Shown piece after piece: positions 50,729 through 59,845 of a DNA stretch of 64,000 nucleotides. The notes beneath the pieces were generated by a model. That model was given only the letters and a program-made list of their open reading frames with translations, had not been told where the DNA came from and did no database searches. The stretch is from assembly GCF_032302195.1 (NCBI RefSeq), contig NZ_CP135275.1, forward strand, positions 1 to 64,000, in the 5' to 3' direction. The position numbers were made by a program, and so were the translations under genes. Positions within the stretch are counted from its first letter, which is position 1, and every line of letters begins with the position of its first letter. This DNA is from Paenibacillus sp. MMS20-IR301. GTDB lineage: Bacteria; Bacillota; Bacilli; Paenibacillales; Paenibacillaceae.

Positions 50729-51280
50729 GTGGTGGAGCAGGGACTCATCAGAGCCGCTCAAGCGGGCGATCGCGACGCTCTAATCACCCTATTGCGAGAA
50801 ATTGAAGGACATGTGTATAAGACAGCCTTCTACATTCTGCATAATGAACAGGATGCTCTGGATGCCTCCCAGGAAGCATTGATCCGGGTGTACACCAAGA
50901 TCGGCTCCTATGAGGAGAAGGCTCAGTTCAAAACATGGGTTCAGCGTATTGTAACGAACATATGTATAGACAAATTCCGGAGAACGAAGCCGACGGTGTC
51001 TATCGATGAGCATGAAATGGTGTTCCAGGATAACAAGCATAATGTCGAGCGTGAAGTGATGTCCGGGTATTTGGCAGAGGATATACGCGAGGCGATAGAT
51101 CAGCTTCCGGAGCATCACCGGACGGTTATTGTGCTCCGTTACTTACAGGATTTTTCTTACAACGAGATTGCAGACAGTCTGGATTTGCCTCTGAACACGG
51201 TGAAATCTTACCTGTTCCGGGCACGGCAGCAGCTGCAGAATAGACTTCAGGAGTATCAGAAAGGTGGTGTGTCAGGATGA
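50729..51280 (+). CDS. ECF-type RNA polymerase sigma factor
   Basis: 183 residues. Region 2 (about 15-80) includes DALDASQEALIRVYTKIGSY and FKTWVQRIVTNICIDKFRR. Region 4 (about 125-175) includes LPEHHRTVIVLRYLQDFSYN and DSLDLPLNTVKSYLFRARQQ. It is of the SigW/SigM/SigX type. The start is GTG 50729 after AGAGGGGGAA; GTG 50732 is equally possible. The stop overlaps the anti-sigma gene by four bases. Confidence 0.93.
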   Translation: MVEQGLIRAAQAGDRDALITLLREIEGHVYKTAFYILHNEQDALDASQEALIRVYTKIGSYEEKAQFKTWVQRIVTNICIDKFRRTKPTVSIDEHEMVFQDNKHNVEREVMSGYLAEDIREAIDQLPEHHRTVIVLRYLQDFSYNEIADSLDLPLNTVKSYLFRARQQLQNRLQEYQKGGVSG

Positions 51281-52488
51281 AATGCGCGGAGGTGATGGAA
51301 TGGATGCACCGCTATATAGATCATGATCTCAGTCAGGATGAATCGCTTGAAATGTTCCGTCATATTGATAATTGTCCTTCCTGCGCGGAAGTCTTTGACC
51401 GGCTGACGATGCTCTCCCGGCAACTGGAGGAGCTGCCGGATGTGAAGCCCCCCTTCAGTCTGGTCGACTCAATCCTGCCGCAGCTTGAGGAGCTGGACCG
51501 CGGCGGCCGGGAAGAGCCTGTTGCAGCGGTAGCTGAAGAATCAAAGGTTATCCCGTTTGCACGCAAAAATACCCACGGCAAGAAGCCGAAGGGGTCTTCA
51601 TTAGCAACACGGACAGGCATCGGCGCAGCGGCGGCAGCGGTGATCCTGCTGTTCGCCATATTCAAAATGCCTGGCACTATGCCTGCGGCTGATATGGGTC
51701 AGGCGCTGACTTCATCGGCAAATGAAGCCAGCAGCAGAATGATGAATGAGTCTGCGGATACTGCTGCCCCGGCAGCAGCGGGCCAGAACAGCGGCGAGGC
51801 AGGCAGTCCTGAAGTGTTCTTCACGGAGCAGACCCCGGCTGCTGCAGATACGGCGCCTGCAGAATTGAACAATACTGTGCCTGCTGACGGAGAGTCTGCC
51901 GGAAATTCGGCTCCCGAAGATCCCGGTCCGGTGATGGGCAAGCAATCTCCGGCAGCGGATGCTGTCCCGGGCAAGCGTAATGTGACGTCACCGCCGCCGG
52001 CGGCCGCTGGTGGCGGCAATAACAATAGCGCTGCTGACAGCCCGGCGGACAGCCAGATCTTCAGTGCTAAGATAGAGGAAGGAACTGCGGCGGACACGGC
52101 GCTTCCTGAAGAAGGGGCTGTAGAGCCGGGGGCGATGGGCCTGCTGCCCGCCCTGACAGCTTCCCAGCCTTCCTGGCCATCCCCTGACGGGCGTTATGCC
52201 GCAGAGCTGGCCGGCCAGCAGCTGGTAATATACAGCAGCGATCCGGCGGGCAGCGGGGAGCAGGAGCGTACCGCAGTGACGTCGCTCCCGCTCGAAGGAA
52301 CCTTTGTCTCCGGGGAATGGTCGGCGGACGGCAGCGGGTTCACCTATGTGACACAGCTGCAGGATGGCACACAGGTGTCGAAGGTATACGCGGCTCCGGC
52401 AGTAACTGCTTCCCCGGCCCCTTCGGCTTCAGCGGTGCCGGAGTCCAGCGCGGGCAGTACGCCTGATGCGGCGGCGGCCCCCAAATAA
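51277..52488 (+). CDS. Zinc-finger (ZAS) anti-sigma factor, membrane protein
   Basis: 403 residues. The N-terminal anti-sigma domain has the zinc motif HIDNCPSC (H-x3-C-x2-C) near residues 29-36. One membrane helix lies at about 108-128. The extracellular part is a long Ala/Pro/Ser/Glu-rich low-complexity stretch (about 135-285), then a possible small beta domain (SWPSPDGRYAAELAGQQLVI, about 295-375) and a Pro/Ser-rich tail. It holds the preceding sigma factor inactive until an envelope signal. ATG 51277 overlaps the sigma stop by four bases. Confidence 0.88.
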   Translation: MKCAEVMEWMHRYIDHDLSQDESLEMFRHIDNCPSCAEVFDRLTMLSRQLEELPDVKPPFSLVDSILPQLEELDRGGREEPVAAVAEESKVIPFARKNTHGKKPKGSSLATRTGIGAAAAAVILLFAIFKMPGTMPAADMGQALTSSANEASSRMMNESADTAAPAAAGQNSGEAGSPEVFFTEQTPAAADTAPAELNNTVPADGESAGNSAPEDPGPVMGKQSPAADAVPGKRNVTSPPPAAAGGGNNNSAADSPADSQIFSAKIEEGTAADTALPEEGAVEPGAMGLLPALTASQPSWPSPDGRYAAELAGQQLVIYSSDPAGSGEQERTAVTSLPLEGTFVSGEWSADGSGFTYVTQLQDGTQVSKVYAAPAVTASPAPSASAVPESSAGSTPDAAAAPK

Positions 52489-52507
52489 CTCCTTGTACCC
52501 CCGGGCC

Positions 52508-52522
52508 TAAGAATCATTCTTA
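52508..52522. promoter_or_regulatory. 7-1-7 palindrome resembling a Fur-family box
   Basis: TAAGAAT-C-ATTCTTA is a perfect 7-1-7 inverted repeat, matching 10 of the 14 paired positions of the Fur consensus TGATAATNATTATCA. It is 20 bp after the anti-sigma stop and 40-50 bp before a possible extended -10 (TGCTAGGGT, 52567-52575). Confidence 0.4.
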
Positions 52523-52581
52523 AGTTCAGCAGAGATAACTGGAACTTTTTGTTCAGCTGCGGAATATGCTAGGGTAGAGGA

Positions 52582-52722
52582 CAGGAATTACAGGTTTTGC
52601 GAGAACCATCGGTATGACCGCCGGATGGAAAGTTTCTAGAGCTTCTCCTTCCGTCGTTTATATAGATGCGCCGCTGAAACGGAGCAACATTGGCCCTGGC
52701 TGCCAAGGTTGCTCCGTTTTTG
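52582..52722 (+). ncRNA. Candidate small RNA or orphan leader
   Basis: About 140 nt between a possible extended -10 promoter (TGCTAGGGT, 52567-52575) and a strong terminator at 52677-52722, with no ORF of note. An imperfect hairpin pairs about 52632-52642 with 52652-52663 (CGGATGGAAAG with CTTCTCCTTCCG). Because the terminator ends it about 95 bp before holA, it is a free RNA or an attenuator of holA. I could not match it to a riboswitch class. Confidence 0.45.
52677..52722 (+). terminator. Strong intrinsic terminator upstream of holA
   Basis: ACGGAGCAAC (52679-52688) pairs with GTTGCTCCGT, enclosing a second stem TTGGC/GCCAA, followed by TTTT. Confidence 0.9.
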
Positions 52723-52815
52723 CATTTTGGATACCTATGTTTGCGGGCATTTTTTTGTTAAAATGTATGAACGTATGTGCAGTACGCAATTAAGCAATGA
52801 AAAGGAAGTGGCGGG

Positions 52816-53835
52816 ATGGATGCCAAAACGGCGGCCAAAGACATCAAACAAGGGAAGATTTCACCGCTGTATGTCCTGTATGGCAGTGAGAAGTTCCGGA
52901 TGAATGAATTCACGGCCATGCTGGAGGATCACCTGATAGCCAAAGAGGATCGTGATTTCGCGGTCATCCCCTTCGATCTGTCCGAAACACCGGTGCAGGC
53001 CGTGGTTGAAGAAGCGGAGACGGTTCCGTTTATGGTGGAGCGCAAGCTGCTGCTGGTCCGGGATGCGGCCCTGTTCACGGCGGGCAAGGAGAGTAACAAG
53101 ATCGAACACCGGGTAGAGCTGCTGAGCGATTATATGCAGCATCCTGCCGAGTTCAGCGTAATTGTATTTATGGTGAACAACGACAAGCTGGATGAACGCA
53201 AAAAAATCGTCAAGGCGGCCAAAGCCTATGGGACCGTACTGGCCTTTAATCCGCTGGGCGCGGAAGAATTGCTCCGCTGGGTAGAGAAGGGCTTCCGTGA
53301 CCGCGGCTGCAGCGCCGCGCCGGGAACGGCTGAGGTGCTGATCGCAAATGCCGGAACCGGACTGCAGGGCCTGTCAGCAGAGATGGACAAGCTGTGCCTA
53401 TTCGCCGGGAGCGGCGGCAGGGTGGATGCAGCGGCTGTCGAGAGCCTGGTCCACCGCGGCACGGAGCAGAATGTGTTCACGCTGGTGGAGGATATTGCCA
53501 ATCTCCGCCTCGATAAAGCGCTGAATACATTGTACGAACTGCTTAAGCAGCGCGAAGAGCCAATCAAGATTGCTGCGCTGATTGCCCGGCAGTTCAGAAT
53601 CATCCTGCAGGTGAAGGATTTATCCGGGCTGAGCTATTCGCAGGGCCAGATTGCCTCCCAGCTGGGACTGCATCCTTATGCAGTCAAGCTTGCGGGGGAG
53701 CAGGCCCATAAATTCGGCAGCCAGCGGCTGAGGCAGATTCTCAGCATTCTGGCAGATCTGGACTATCAAATGAAGACAGGGGCAATTGATAAGGTGCTGG
53801 GGCTTGAGCTGTTTATGCTGCGGCTTGGGGCATAA
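52816..53835 (+). CDS. holA: DNA polymerase III delta subunit
   Basis: 339-residue clamp-loader subunit that opens the beta clamp. The N-terminal domain begins with the family pattern ISPLYVLYGSEKFRMNEF. The AAA+-like fold lacks a functional Walker A, as in all delta subunits, and the C-terminal collar domain follows. It lies next to rpsT, as in Bacillus (yqeN-rpsT), and converges on it. ATG 52816 follows AAGGAAGTGG. Confidence 0.96.
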   Translation: MDAKTAAKDIKQGKISPLYVLYGSEKFRMNEFTAMLEDHLIAKEDRDFAVIPFDLSETPVQAVVEEAETVPFMVERKLLLVRDAALFTAGKESNKIEHRVELLSDYMQHPAEFSVIVFMVNNDKLDERKKIVKAAKAYGTVLAFNPLGAEELLRWVEKGFRDRGCSAAPGTAEVLIANAGTGLQGLSAEMDKLCLFAGSGGRVDAAAVESLVHRGTEQNVFTLVEDIANLRLDKALNTLYELLKQREEPIKIAALIARQFRIILQVKDLSGLSYSQGQIASQLGLHPYAVKLAGEQAHKFGSQRLRQILSILADLDYQMKTGAIDKVLGLELFMLRLGA

Positions 53836-53867
53836 TAATCCGAAGGATATAATCTGAGAGGCAGAAT

Positions 53868-53912
53868 CAAGAGCCTGTCCGCTTACGCAGTTTTGCAGCG
53901 GGCAGGCTCTTG
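53868..53912 (+). terminator. Terminator-like hairpin of holA
   Basis: CAAGAGCCTGTCCGCT pairs with AGCGGGCAGGCTCTTG (one G-U). The following T-run is weak. Confidence 0.7.
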
Positions 53913-53928
53913 CGCTATTCAAGTACAC

Positions 53929-53966
53929 AAAAAAACCCAACCGTATGTAGCATAGCGGTCAGGTTC
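53929..53966 (-). terminator. Intrinsic terminator of rpsT
   Basis: On the minus strand AACC-TG-ACCG and CGGT-TG-GGTT form a stem followed by seven T. Confidence 0.88.
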
Positions 53967-53998
53967 TTCAAGTGCTCGTTATGATTGTAGCTCTTGGC

Positions 53999-54271
53999 TT
54001 AGGCTTGAGCCTTCAGAGCGTTCAATTTCTTAGCCAAGCGGGATTTTTTGCGGGCAGCCGCATTTTTATGAACCAGGCCTTTAGTTACAGCCTTGTCCAG
54101 CTTCTTGGAAGCAGCTTGGAAAGCAGCTTGAGCAGTTTCAACTTCCGTTCCTGTCAGTGCTACATCAGCAGTTTTCACAGCTGTACGAAGCGCGGACTTC
54201 TGGGAAGCGTTCAGTGCACGGCGTTTCTCGATCGTCTTGACGCGTTTAACCGCGGATTTGATATTTGGCAT
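53999..54271 (-). CDS. rpsT: 30S ribosomal protein S20
   Basis: 90 residues, highly basic, three-helix S20 fold that binds 16S rRNA. It starts [18 protein letters not shown], the classic beginning. The in-frame ORF to 54316 is not used; ATG 54271 has AGGAGGTG upstream. It converges with holA and diverges from gpr, as in Bacillus. Confidence 0.98.
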   Translation of the reverse strand: MPNIKSAVKRVKTIEKRRALNASQKSALRTAVKTADVALTGTEVETAQAAFQAASKKLDKAVTKGLVHKNAAARKKSRLAKKLNALKAQA

Positions 54272-54389
54272 TGCATTCACCTCCTGAAAGACATTCGAAA
54301 TCATCAAATGATTCACAACTTAAAATAGTTTAGCATGAAGGATAGCAAAAAGCAACACTAAAAGCTTTCAAAACAGCATGCCCGGATTT

Positions 54390-54419
54390 GTATAAACGGC
54401 GGCTTTCTCTCGCACACTA
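54390..54419 (+). promoter_or_regulatory. Candidate forespore (sigma-G/F) promoter of gpr
   Basis: GTATA (54390-54394), an 18 bp spacer and CACACTA (54413-54419), one base from the sigma-G -10 consensus CATNNTA. It lies directly before the gpr ribosome site. Forespore expression is known for Bacillus gpr. Confidence 0.5.
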
Positions 54420-54451
54420 TCGGCATTATGCAAAAGGAGGCTGATCTAATA

Positions 54452-55462
54452 ATGGAACTGGATCTTCAGCTGTATTCGGTACGTACGGACTTGGCGGTAG
54501 AAGCGAAGGAAATGGCGGAGGGACGCACTAAGGCACCGATTCCCGGGGTAAAGGAAGAGGTAGAAGAGGCGGACGGAATCAAAGTAACCCGGCTTGCTGT
54601 AGCTGACAATGCCGGTTCCCAGGCCATCGGACGGGCTATCGGCAATTATGTGACTCTGGAGGTACCGGCGCTGCGGGGAGGGGATACGGGGCTGCAGCAG
54701 AAGGTATCCGTCGTGCTAGCCCGTGAATTCGAGCAGTTCCTGGACCGAATCGGCATTAACCGGAATTCATCCGTGCTGATTGTGGGACTAGGCAACTGGA
54801 ATGTAACGCCGGATTCGCTCGGACCGCTGGTTGTGGAGAATGCCCTGATTACCCGGCAGTTCTATGAGCTGGTTCCTGATCAGGTCTCCCCCGGCTACCG
54901 GAATGTCAGTGCGATTGCCCCGGGTGTGCTTGGTCTGACCGGGATTGAATCCAGTGAGGTTGTGCAGGGGATTGTGGACCGTACGAAGCCGGATCTCATT
55001 ATAGCCATTGATGCGCTGGCCTCCCGCTCCCTCGAAAGAATCAATACAACGATTCAGATTGCCGACATCGGTATCCATCCCGGCTCAGGCATCGGCAACA
55101 AGCGCCGCGGACTGACCAAGGAAGTGCTCGGCGTTCCCTGCATTGCAATTGGGGTGCCTACCGTCTGCTATGCCTCAACGATTGTCAACAATGTGCTGGA
55201 GATGATGAGGAATCATTTCGGGCAGATGGAAGGCGGCGGTGCCCATACCAAAGAGATCATGGGGCTGCTTGACGATATCTCGGAGCAGGAGCGGCTGGCG
55301 CTGGTCAAGGAAGTGCTTGAACCGCTCGGGCACGATCTGATCGTTACCCCGAAGGAAATTGATGAATTTATTGAAGAGATCGCCAACATTGTCGCCAGCG
55401 GGCTCAATGCTGCACTGCATGAAGCGGTTGATCCGGGCAATGTCGGAGCGTATACACACTGA
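54452..55462 (+). CDS. gpr: Germination (SASP) protease
   Basis: 336-residue aspartic-type protease (family A25) that degrades small acid-soluble spore proteins at germination. It is made as a zymogen that processes itself near the N-terminus; the conserved region LYSVRTDLAVEAKEM is at residues 6-20. Downstream blocks VLIVGLGNWNVTPDSLGP and IIAIDALASRS match the family. ATG 54452 with AAGGAGG is preferred over 54428. It is next to spoIIP, as in Bacillus. Confidence 0.96.
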   Translation: MELDLQLYSVRTDLAVEAKEMAEGRTKAPIPGVKEEVEEADGIKVTRLAVADNAGSQAIGRAIGNYVTLEVPALRGGDTGLQQKVSVVLAREFEQFLDRIGINRNSSVLIVGLGNWNVTPDSLGPLVVENALITRQFYELVPDQVSPGYRNVSAIAPGVLGLTGIESSEVVQGIVDRTKPDLIIAIDALASRSLERINTTIQIADIGIHPGSGIGNKRRGLTKEVLGVPCIAIGVPTVCYASTIVNNVLEMMRNHFGQMEGGGAHTKEIMGLLDDISEQERLALVKEVLEPLGHDLIVTPKEIDEFIEEIANIVASGLNAALHEAVDPGNVGAYTH

Positions 55463-55505
55463 TCCGGATGTGTCTGGAACAGAATTGAATTGTAAATGAC
55501 AAGTA

Positions 55506-55560
55506 AACCGGCCCGCGCAGTCTGCCCTAACGGCGGCTCTGTCTGCGGGTCTTTTGGTTA
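55506..55560 (+). terminator. Probable terminator of gpr
   Basis: Imperfect stem between GGCCCGCGCAG and CTGTCTGCGGGTC followed by TTTTGG. Confidence 0.5.
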
Positions 55561-55697
55561 TGCCTGCCCCCTCTCTCTGAATCTCTCTTCTCTTTGTGCC
55601 AGCCTCTTCTCTCATTCTGTAGTTCTAGCATTGCCCATCTGCTCATAGATTTGAAGTATGAGAGATTACAGAGGGCTTAGAGGAGGACTTAACAATC

Positions 55698-57038
55698 ATG
55701 AATAGTAAATGGTTTCAGCTGTGGAATATCGGGCGGCTGCGGGGAAAGCTGCTGGATATTCTGTCGCTGGGAAGAACGATGCTGCTGCTGGCCGGAGGTT
55801 CACTTGTCTTGTTCATGCTGCTTGGAGCCGGCGGATTGGCCGGACAGAAGCTGAACCCTTCACCCATTCCCTCAATGAAAGGCCTGGCTGCTTCCCTGTC
55901 CAGCGGATTTTTTATGGAGCTGCTGGGGATGGAGGTGCCGCATTTGCCCCAGGGCAAGGAGACTTCCGCATTCTCCGGTGAAAAGGTAACCTCCTTCGTA
56001 TTCCGGCTGCTTACCAGTGTTGATCCGGGCGACCCGAAGAGTCTGGTCTCGCGCGAGATGCCCGGCCTGGCCGCAGATGAAGCCTTCCTGCTGCGTGAAG
56101 GCTCGGGCGGCACAGCCGGTGCACCTGCCGACTATCATCCCGGTGTGAATGAAACGGCTGAGGCAGATGCGGCAGCTGATCCCGGACCGGAGCATGGCGG
56201 AGAAGGGACGGCGGAAGGTGCAGATGATCCTGGTACCGGAGGGGAGAACGGTCCTGCGGGCGGGACTGATACCGTGCAGCCGGAGGCTACACCTGCCCCG
56301 GACCCGGCCGCAACAGAGGATAACGGAGATGATACCGGCAGCGGACCGGAGAGCAGCACTGCAGACACTTCAATTAAACGGATTCTAATCTACCATTCCC
56401 ATCCCCGTGAAGCCTATAACCCGCTGCTGAGCGCCCAGAGCGATAACCCGAGCTCGGCGGTTCCTTCCAAAAATGTAATGCTGGTAGGCTCATATATTAC
56501 GAAGCGGCTGGAGGCGCGCGGAATCGGGGCGGTACATGCCCAGGAGGATTTCGCAACCGAGGTGGCGGATTATAACTGGAATTTCTCGTATAAATATTCC
56601 CGCATTATGGTTAAGGCGGCGATGGCGGCCAATCAGGAGATGACGGAGCTGATCGATATCCACCGTGATTCGCAGCGGCACGGCAAAACAACCGCCGAAA
56701 TTAACGGACAAAATTATGCCCAGGTGTACTTCATCCTCGGTCATGCCAATAAAAACTGGAAGCAGAACGAAGCCTTCGCGAACCAGATTCATCAGCTGCT
56801 TGAGAAAAAATATCCGGGAGTCTCCCGCGGAATATGGGGGAAATCCTCCGGAAATGGGAATAATGGCGAGTATAACCAGTCCCTTTCACCGAACAGCGTA
56901 TTAATTGAGGTAGGCGGAATCGACAATACAGCGGAAGAGCTGAAGCGGACGGCGGATATACTGGCAGATGCCATTGCAGAGGTGTACTGGAATAATCATG
57001 ATGCGGAGCAAGCGGCAGCGCCTGAGACAGTTAATTAA
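55698..57038 (+). CDS. spoIIP: Stage II sporulation protein P
   Basis: 446-residue cell-wall amidase/endopeptidase of the SpoIIDMP engulfment complex. One membrane helix lies at about 30-50. A low-complexity Glu/Asp/Gly/Pro linker spans about 140-230. The catalytic SpoIIP domain covers about 232-440, with YHSHPREAY, IDIHRDSQRH and NSVLIEVGGIDNTAEE carrying the presumed zinc/catalytic His and Glu residues. ATG 55698 follows AGAGGAGG. The DUF3679-like gene follows after 21 bp. Confidence 0.95.
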   Translation: MNSKWFQLWNIGRLRGKLLDILSLGRTMLLLAGGSLVLFMLLGAGGLAGQKLNPSPIPSMKGLAASLSSGFFMELLGMEVPHLPQGKETSAFSGEKVTSFVFRLLTSVDPGDPKSLVSREMPGLAADEAFLLREGSGGTAGAPADYHPGVNETAEADAAADPGPEHGGEGTAEGADDPGTGGENGPAGGTDTVQPEATPAPDPAATEDNGDDTGSGPESSTADTSIKRILIYHSHPREAYNPLLSAQSDNPSSAVPSKNVMLVGSYITKRLEARGIGAVHAQEDFATEVADYNWNFSYKYSRIMVKAAMAANQEMTELIDIHRDSQRHGKTTAEINGQNYAQVYFILGHANKNWKQNEAFANQIHQLLEKKYPGVSRGIWGKSSGNGNNGEYNQSLSPNSVLIEVGGIDNTAEELKRTADILADAIAEVYWNNHDAEQAAAPETVN

Positions 57039-57059
57039 CCTGGAAAAGGAGCGGGGAGC

Positions 57060-57578
57060 ATGACACGGTTCGGTAAAAAGCTGATCATGGTCGGAATCTG
57101 GGCGGGAGTGGGCATATTAGTAGGGATGCAGTTCGGCGGCGGCGGATCGGGGACCTCTGCTGTGCTGCCCGGCTGGAACGGGATTGCCGTGAATACGGCA
57201 AATTCCGCAGGAGGAGGGCAGCTGCAGACCGGGCAGACCGGCGGCACAGCAGGAGCCGCGTCATTGCCGTCTGCCGGCACCGTCCAGGGCGGGCAGACGT
57301 ATGTCTATGTGCCGGTGGCCGTAGACCCGGCCACCGGTGCCTACAAGCTGCTGCCGGTCCAGCAGCCCGCGGCAGATGCGTCTGCCGGCGGGAGCGGGAC
57401 TCTCCGGCAGCAGGAGGTTCAGGACTACGCTGCGCTGAGTCCTGAACAGATTCTCATCCCGGACGAGCAGAAGCCTACCGTGGATGTGCTTGCGGATAAG
57501 ACTGCAGGCCTGCTGCAGCAGGCCTCGCAGAAGAGTATCCGCTGGGTAGTCTCGCTGTTCGATTCCTCCGGGGAATAA
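57060..57578 (+). CDS. YqxA-like small membrane protein (positional homologue)
   Basis: 172 residues. One N-terminal hydrophobic helix with a Gly-rich end (LIMVGIWAGVGILVGMQFGG, about 8-27), a Gly/Ala/Ser-rich region (about 30-80), then a short soluble domain with TYVYVPVAVDPATGAYKLLP and a C-terminal amphipathic helix. In Bacillus the gene between spoIIP and lepA is yqxA (DUF3679); gene order and topology fit, but sequence similarity was judged by eye only. ATG 57060 follows AAAGGAGCGGGG. It is probably co-transcribed with spoIIP in sporulation. Confidence 0.65.
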   Translation: MTRFGKKLIMVGIWAGVGILVGMQFGGGGSGTSAVLPGWNGIAVNTANSAGGGQLQTGQTGGTAGAASLPSAGTVQGGQTYVYVPVAVDPATGAYKLLPVQQPAADASAGGSGTLRQQEVQDYAALSPEQILIPDEQKPTVDVLADKTAGLLQQASQKSIRWVVSLFDSSGE

Positions 57579-57806
57579 CAGCGTGCCCAATTGCACTTGA
57601 GTGGTTCAGGAAGTTGGAGCAGCGGCTGCCGCCGGGTGAATGCGGCGGCTGTTTCTGCTGTAAGAGAATGTGTTTCGGGATCCACGCAAAGTACCTGGGT
57701 AAGCTTCAAAGCCAAAGCGCCACTTTGTGGGGGGGGGATTTTACTGCTTATGCGGGCATTTTACGGCGCCTCCGGCGATTTCTTTGTTTTCCGGCAGCCG
57801 GCGGGA

Positions 57807-57835
57807 TTGATGGCCGGAGCCCGTACTGTTATAAT
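57807..57835 (+). promoter_or_regulatory. Sigma-A promoter of lepA
   Basis: TTGATG (57807-57812), a 17 bp spacer and perfect TATAAT (57830-57835), 37 bp before the lepA start. The upstream 57579-57806 holds no supported gene. Confidence 0.75.
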
Positions 57836-57872
57836 AAGTGGATTAACATTAGGCTGTCTGTGGGGGTAAGGA

Positions 57873-59687
57873 ATGACTGACGTTCAGAAAAGACAACAAC
57901 AAATCCGCAATTTCTCGATTATTGCACATATAGACCATGGTAAATCGACACTGGCCGACCGTATTCTTGAATATACGGGGGCACTCAGCTCACGTGAAAT
58001 GCAGGAGCAGGTGCTTGACCAGATGGATCTTGAGCGTGAACGCGGGATCACCATTAAGCTGCAGGCTGTACGCCTCACTTATAAGGCTGACGACGGGCAG
58101 GAATACATCCTGAACCTGATTGACACACCGGGACATGTCGATTTCACCTATGAGGTCTCCCGCAGCCTTGCCGCCTGTGAGGGTGCGCTGCTGGTAGTGG
58201 ATGCGGCGCAGGGTATTGAAGCCCAGACGCTTGCTAACGTATACCTGGCACTGGATAACAATCTCGAGATTCTGCCGGTCATCAACAAAATCGATCTGCC
58301 GAGTGCAGACCCCGAGCGGGTCAAGCAGGAGATCGAGGATGTCATCGGTCTCGATGCCAGCGAAGCGGTGCTTGCCTCCGCCAAAGCCGGTATCGGCATT
58401 AAGGAGATTCTGGAGCAGGTGGTTAAGCAGGTGCCTGCACCGACCGGTAATTCGGCAGAGCCGCTGAAGGCGCTGATATTTGACTCCCACTATGACCCGT
58501 ACAAAGGCGTTATCGTCTATGTCCGTGTAATGGACGGAAGCATCCGCGCCGGTTCGAAGATCAAGATGATGGCAACCGACAAAGTGTTCGATGTTATCGA
58601 AGTCGGCGCCTTCATGCCGCGCATGAGTATCGTGAACGAGCTGAATATCGGGGATGTCGGCTTCATCGTAGCCGGAATCAAGCATGTCGGGGATACCCGT
58701 GTCGGGGATACGGTAACGGATGCGAAGAATCCGACACCGGCGCCGCTGCCGGGCTACCGCAAGATTAACCCGATGGTATACTGCGGTCTGTATCCGATCG
58801 AAACCTCGGACTACAATGACCTGCGTGAAGCACTGGAGAAGCTGCAGCTGAATGATGCCTCGCTAAGCTTCGAGCCGGAAAGCTCAAGCGCCCTGGGCTT
58901 CGGCTTCCGCTGCGGATTCCTCGGCCTGCTGCACATGGAGATTATACAGGAGCGGATTGAGCGCGAGTTCAACCTGCCGCTGATTACAACAGCGCCAAGC
59001 GTAATCTACCGGATTATGCTGACGAACGGCGAAATGCTGCAGATTGACAACCCGTCGCACTATCCGGAGATTGGTACGATTGATTATGTAGAGGAGCCTT
59101 ATGTGAAGGCCGGTGTTATTGTTCCGAATGATTATGTCGGTACGGTAATGGAGCTGTGCCAGAACAAACGCGGTGAATTCGTTAATATGGAGTATCTGGA
59201 CAGCAACCGGGTAACCATTACTTACGAAATTCCGCTCTCGGAAATCGTCTATGACTTCTTCGACCAGCTGAAATCCGGAACGAAGGGTTATGCTTCCTTC
59301 GATTATGAGATTTCCGGCTACCGCCAGTCCAACCTGGTGAAGATGGATATTCTCCTGAACGGCGAGCAGGTCGATGCGCTGTCGTTCATCGTGCATCGTG
59401 ACCGTGCCTACAACCGCGGCCGGATCATCTGTGAGAAGCTGCGCGGCATTATTCCGCGCCAGATGTTCGAGGTGCCGATCCAGGCATCCGTCGGCACGAA
59501 GGTGGTTGCGCGTGAGACCGTTAAGGCGATGCGCAAGAACGTCCTTGCCAAATGCTACGGCGGTGATATTTCGCGTAAGCGGAAGCTGCTGGAGAAGCAG
59601 AAGGAAGGGAAGAAGCGCATGAAGCAGGTCGGCAGCGTAGAGGTACCGCAGGAAGCGTTCATGGCGGTTCTGAAGATTGACGAGTAA
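57873..59687 (+). CDS. lepA: Elongation factor 4 (back-translocase LepA)
   Basis: 604-residue translational GTPase. G1 is [13 protein letters not shown] (about 19-31), G3 is DTPGHVDF, G4 is NKIDLP. Domains II, III, V and the LepA-specific C-terminal domain are complete, ending with the basic [17 protein letters not shown] helix. It acts on stalled or mis-translocated ribosomes. Gene order with spoIIP and hemW is conserved in Bacillales. Confidence 0.98.
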   Translation: MTDVQKRQQQIRNFSIIAHIDHGKSTLADRILEYTGALSSREMQEQVLDQMDLERERGITIKLQAVRLTYKADDGQEYILNLIDTPGHVDFTYEVSRSLAACEGALLVVDAAQGIEAQTLANVYLALDNNLEILPVINKIDLPSADPERVKQEIEDVIGLDASEAVLASAKAGIGIKEILEQVVKQVPAPTGNSAEPLKALIFDSHYDPYKGVIVYVRVMDGSIRAGSKIKMMATDKVFDVIEVGAFMPRMSIVNELNIGDVGFIVAGIKHVGDTRVGDTVTDAKNPTPAPLPGYRKINPMVYCGLYPIETSDYNDLREALEKLQLNDASLSFEPESSSALGFGFRCGFLGLLHMEIIQERIEREFNLPLITTAPSVIYRIMLTNGEMLQIDNPSHYPEIGTIDYVEEPYVKAGVIVPNDYVGTVMELCQNKRGEFVNMEYLDSNRVTITYEIPLSEIVYDFFDQLKSGTKGYASFDYEISGYRQSNLVKMDILLNGEQVDALSFIVHRDRAYNRGRIICEKLRGIIPRQMFEVPIQASVGTKVVARETVKAMRKNVLAKCYGGDISRKRKLLEKQKEGKKRMKQVGSVEVPQEAFMAVLKIDE

Positions 59688-59736
59688 TTTTTGTTTTAAC
59701 ATTTAACAACACTCAATATATTCCACTATTTCTCGC

Positions 59737-59785
59737 AGAAACGGGTGCCGTCCTAAGCAGGATGGCGCATCCGTTTCTTCTTGCT
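59737..59785 (+). terminator. Intrinsic terminator of lepA
   Basis: AGAAACGGGTGCC pairs with the stretch GGCGCATCCGTTTCT (one mismatch), with an inner stem TCCT/AGGA, followed by TCTTGCTTTT. Confidence 0.75.
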
Positions 59786-59845
59786 TTTAAAGCCAAAGCC
59801 GTTTCAGCGGGAAATAGTAGGATAAGTTGAACAAAGGAGACAGCT

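Noticed and set aside
52618..52660. Purine-riboswitch-like fragment (AAGTTTCTAGAG)
   Set aside because: Only the short GTTTCTA stretch matches; the paired arms and loop-loop bases of a purine riboswitch are absent, and holA is not a purine gene.
57614..57880. 88-codon ORF with a Cys cluster (CGGCFCCKRMC) between the yqxA-like gene and lepA
   Set aside because: No ribosome site; it runs through the lepA promoter (57807-57835) and into the lepA start, so it is most likely chance.
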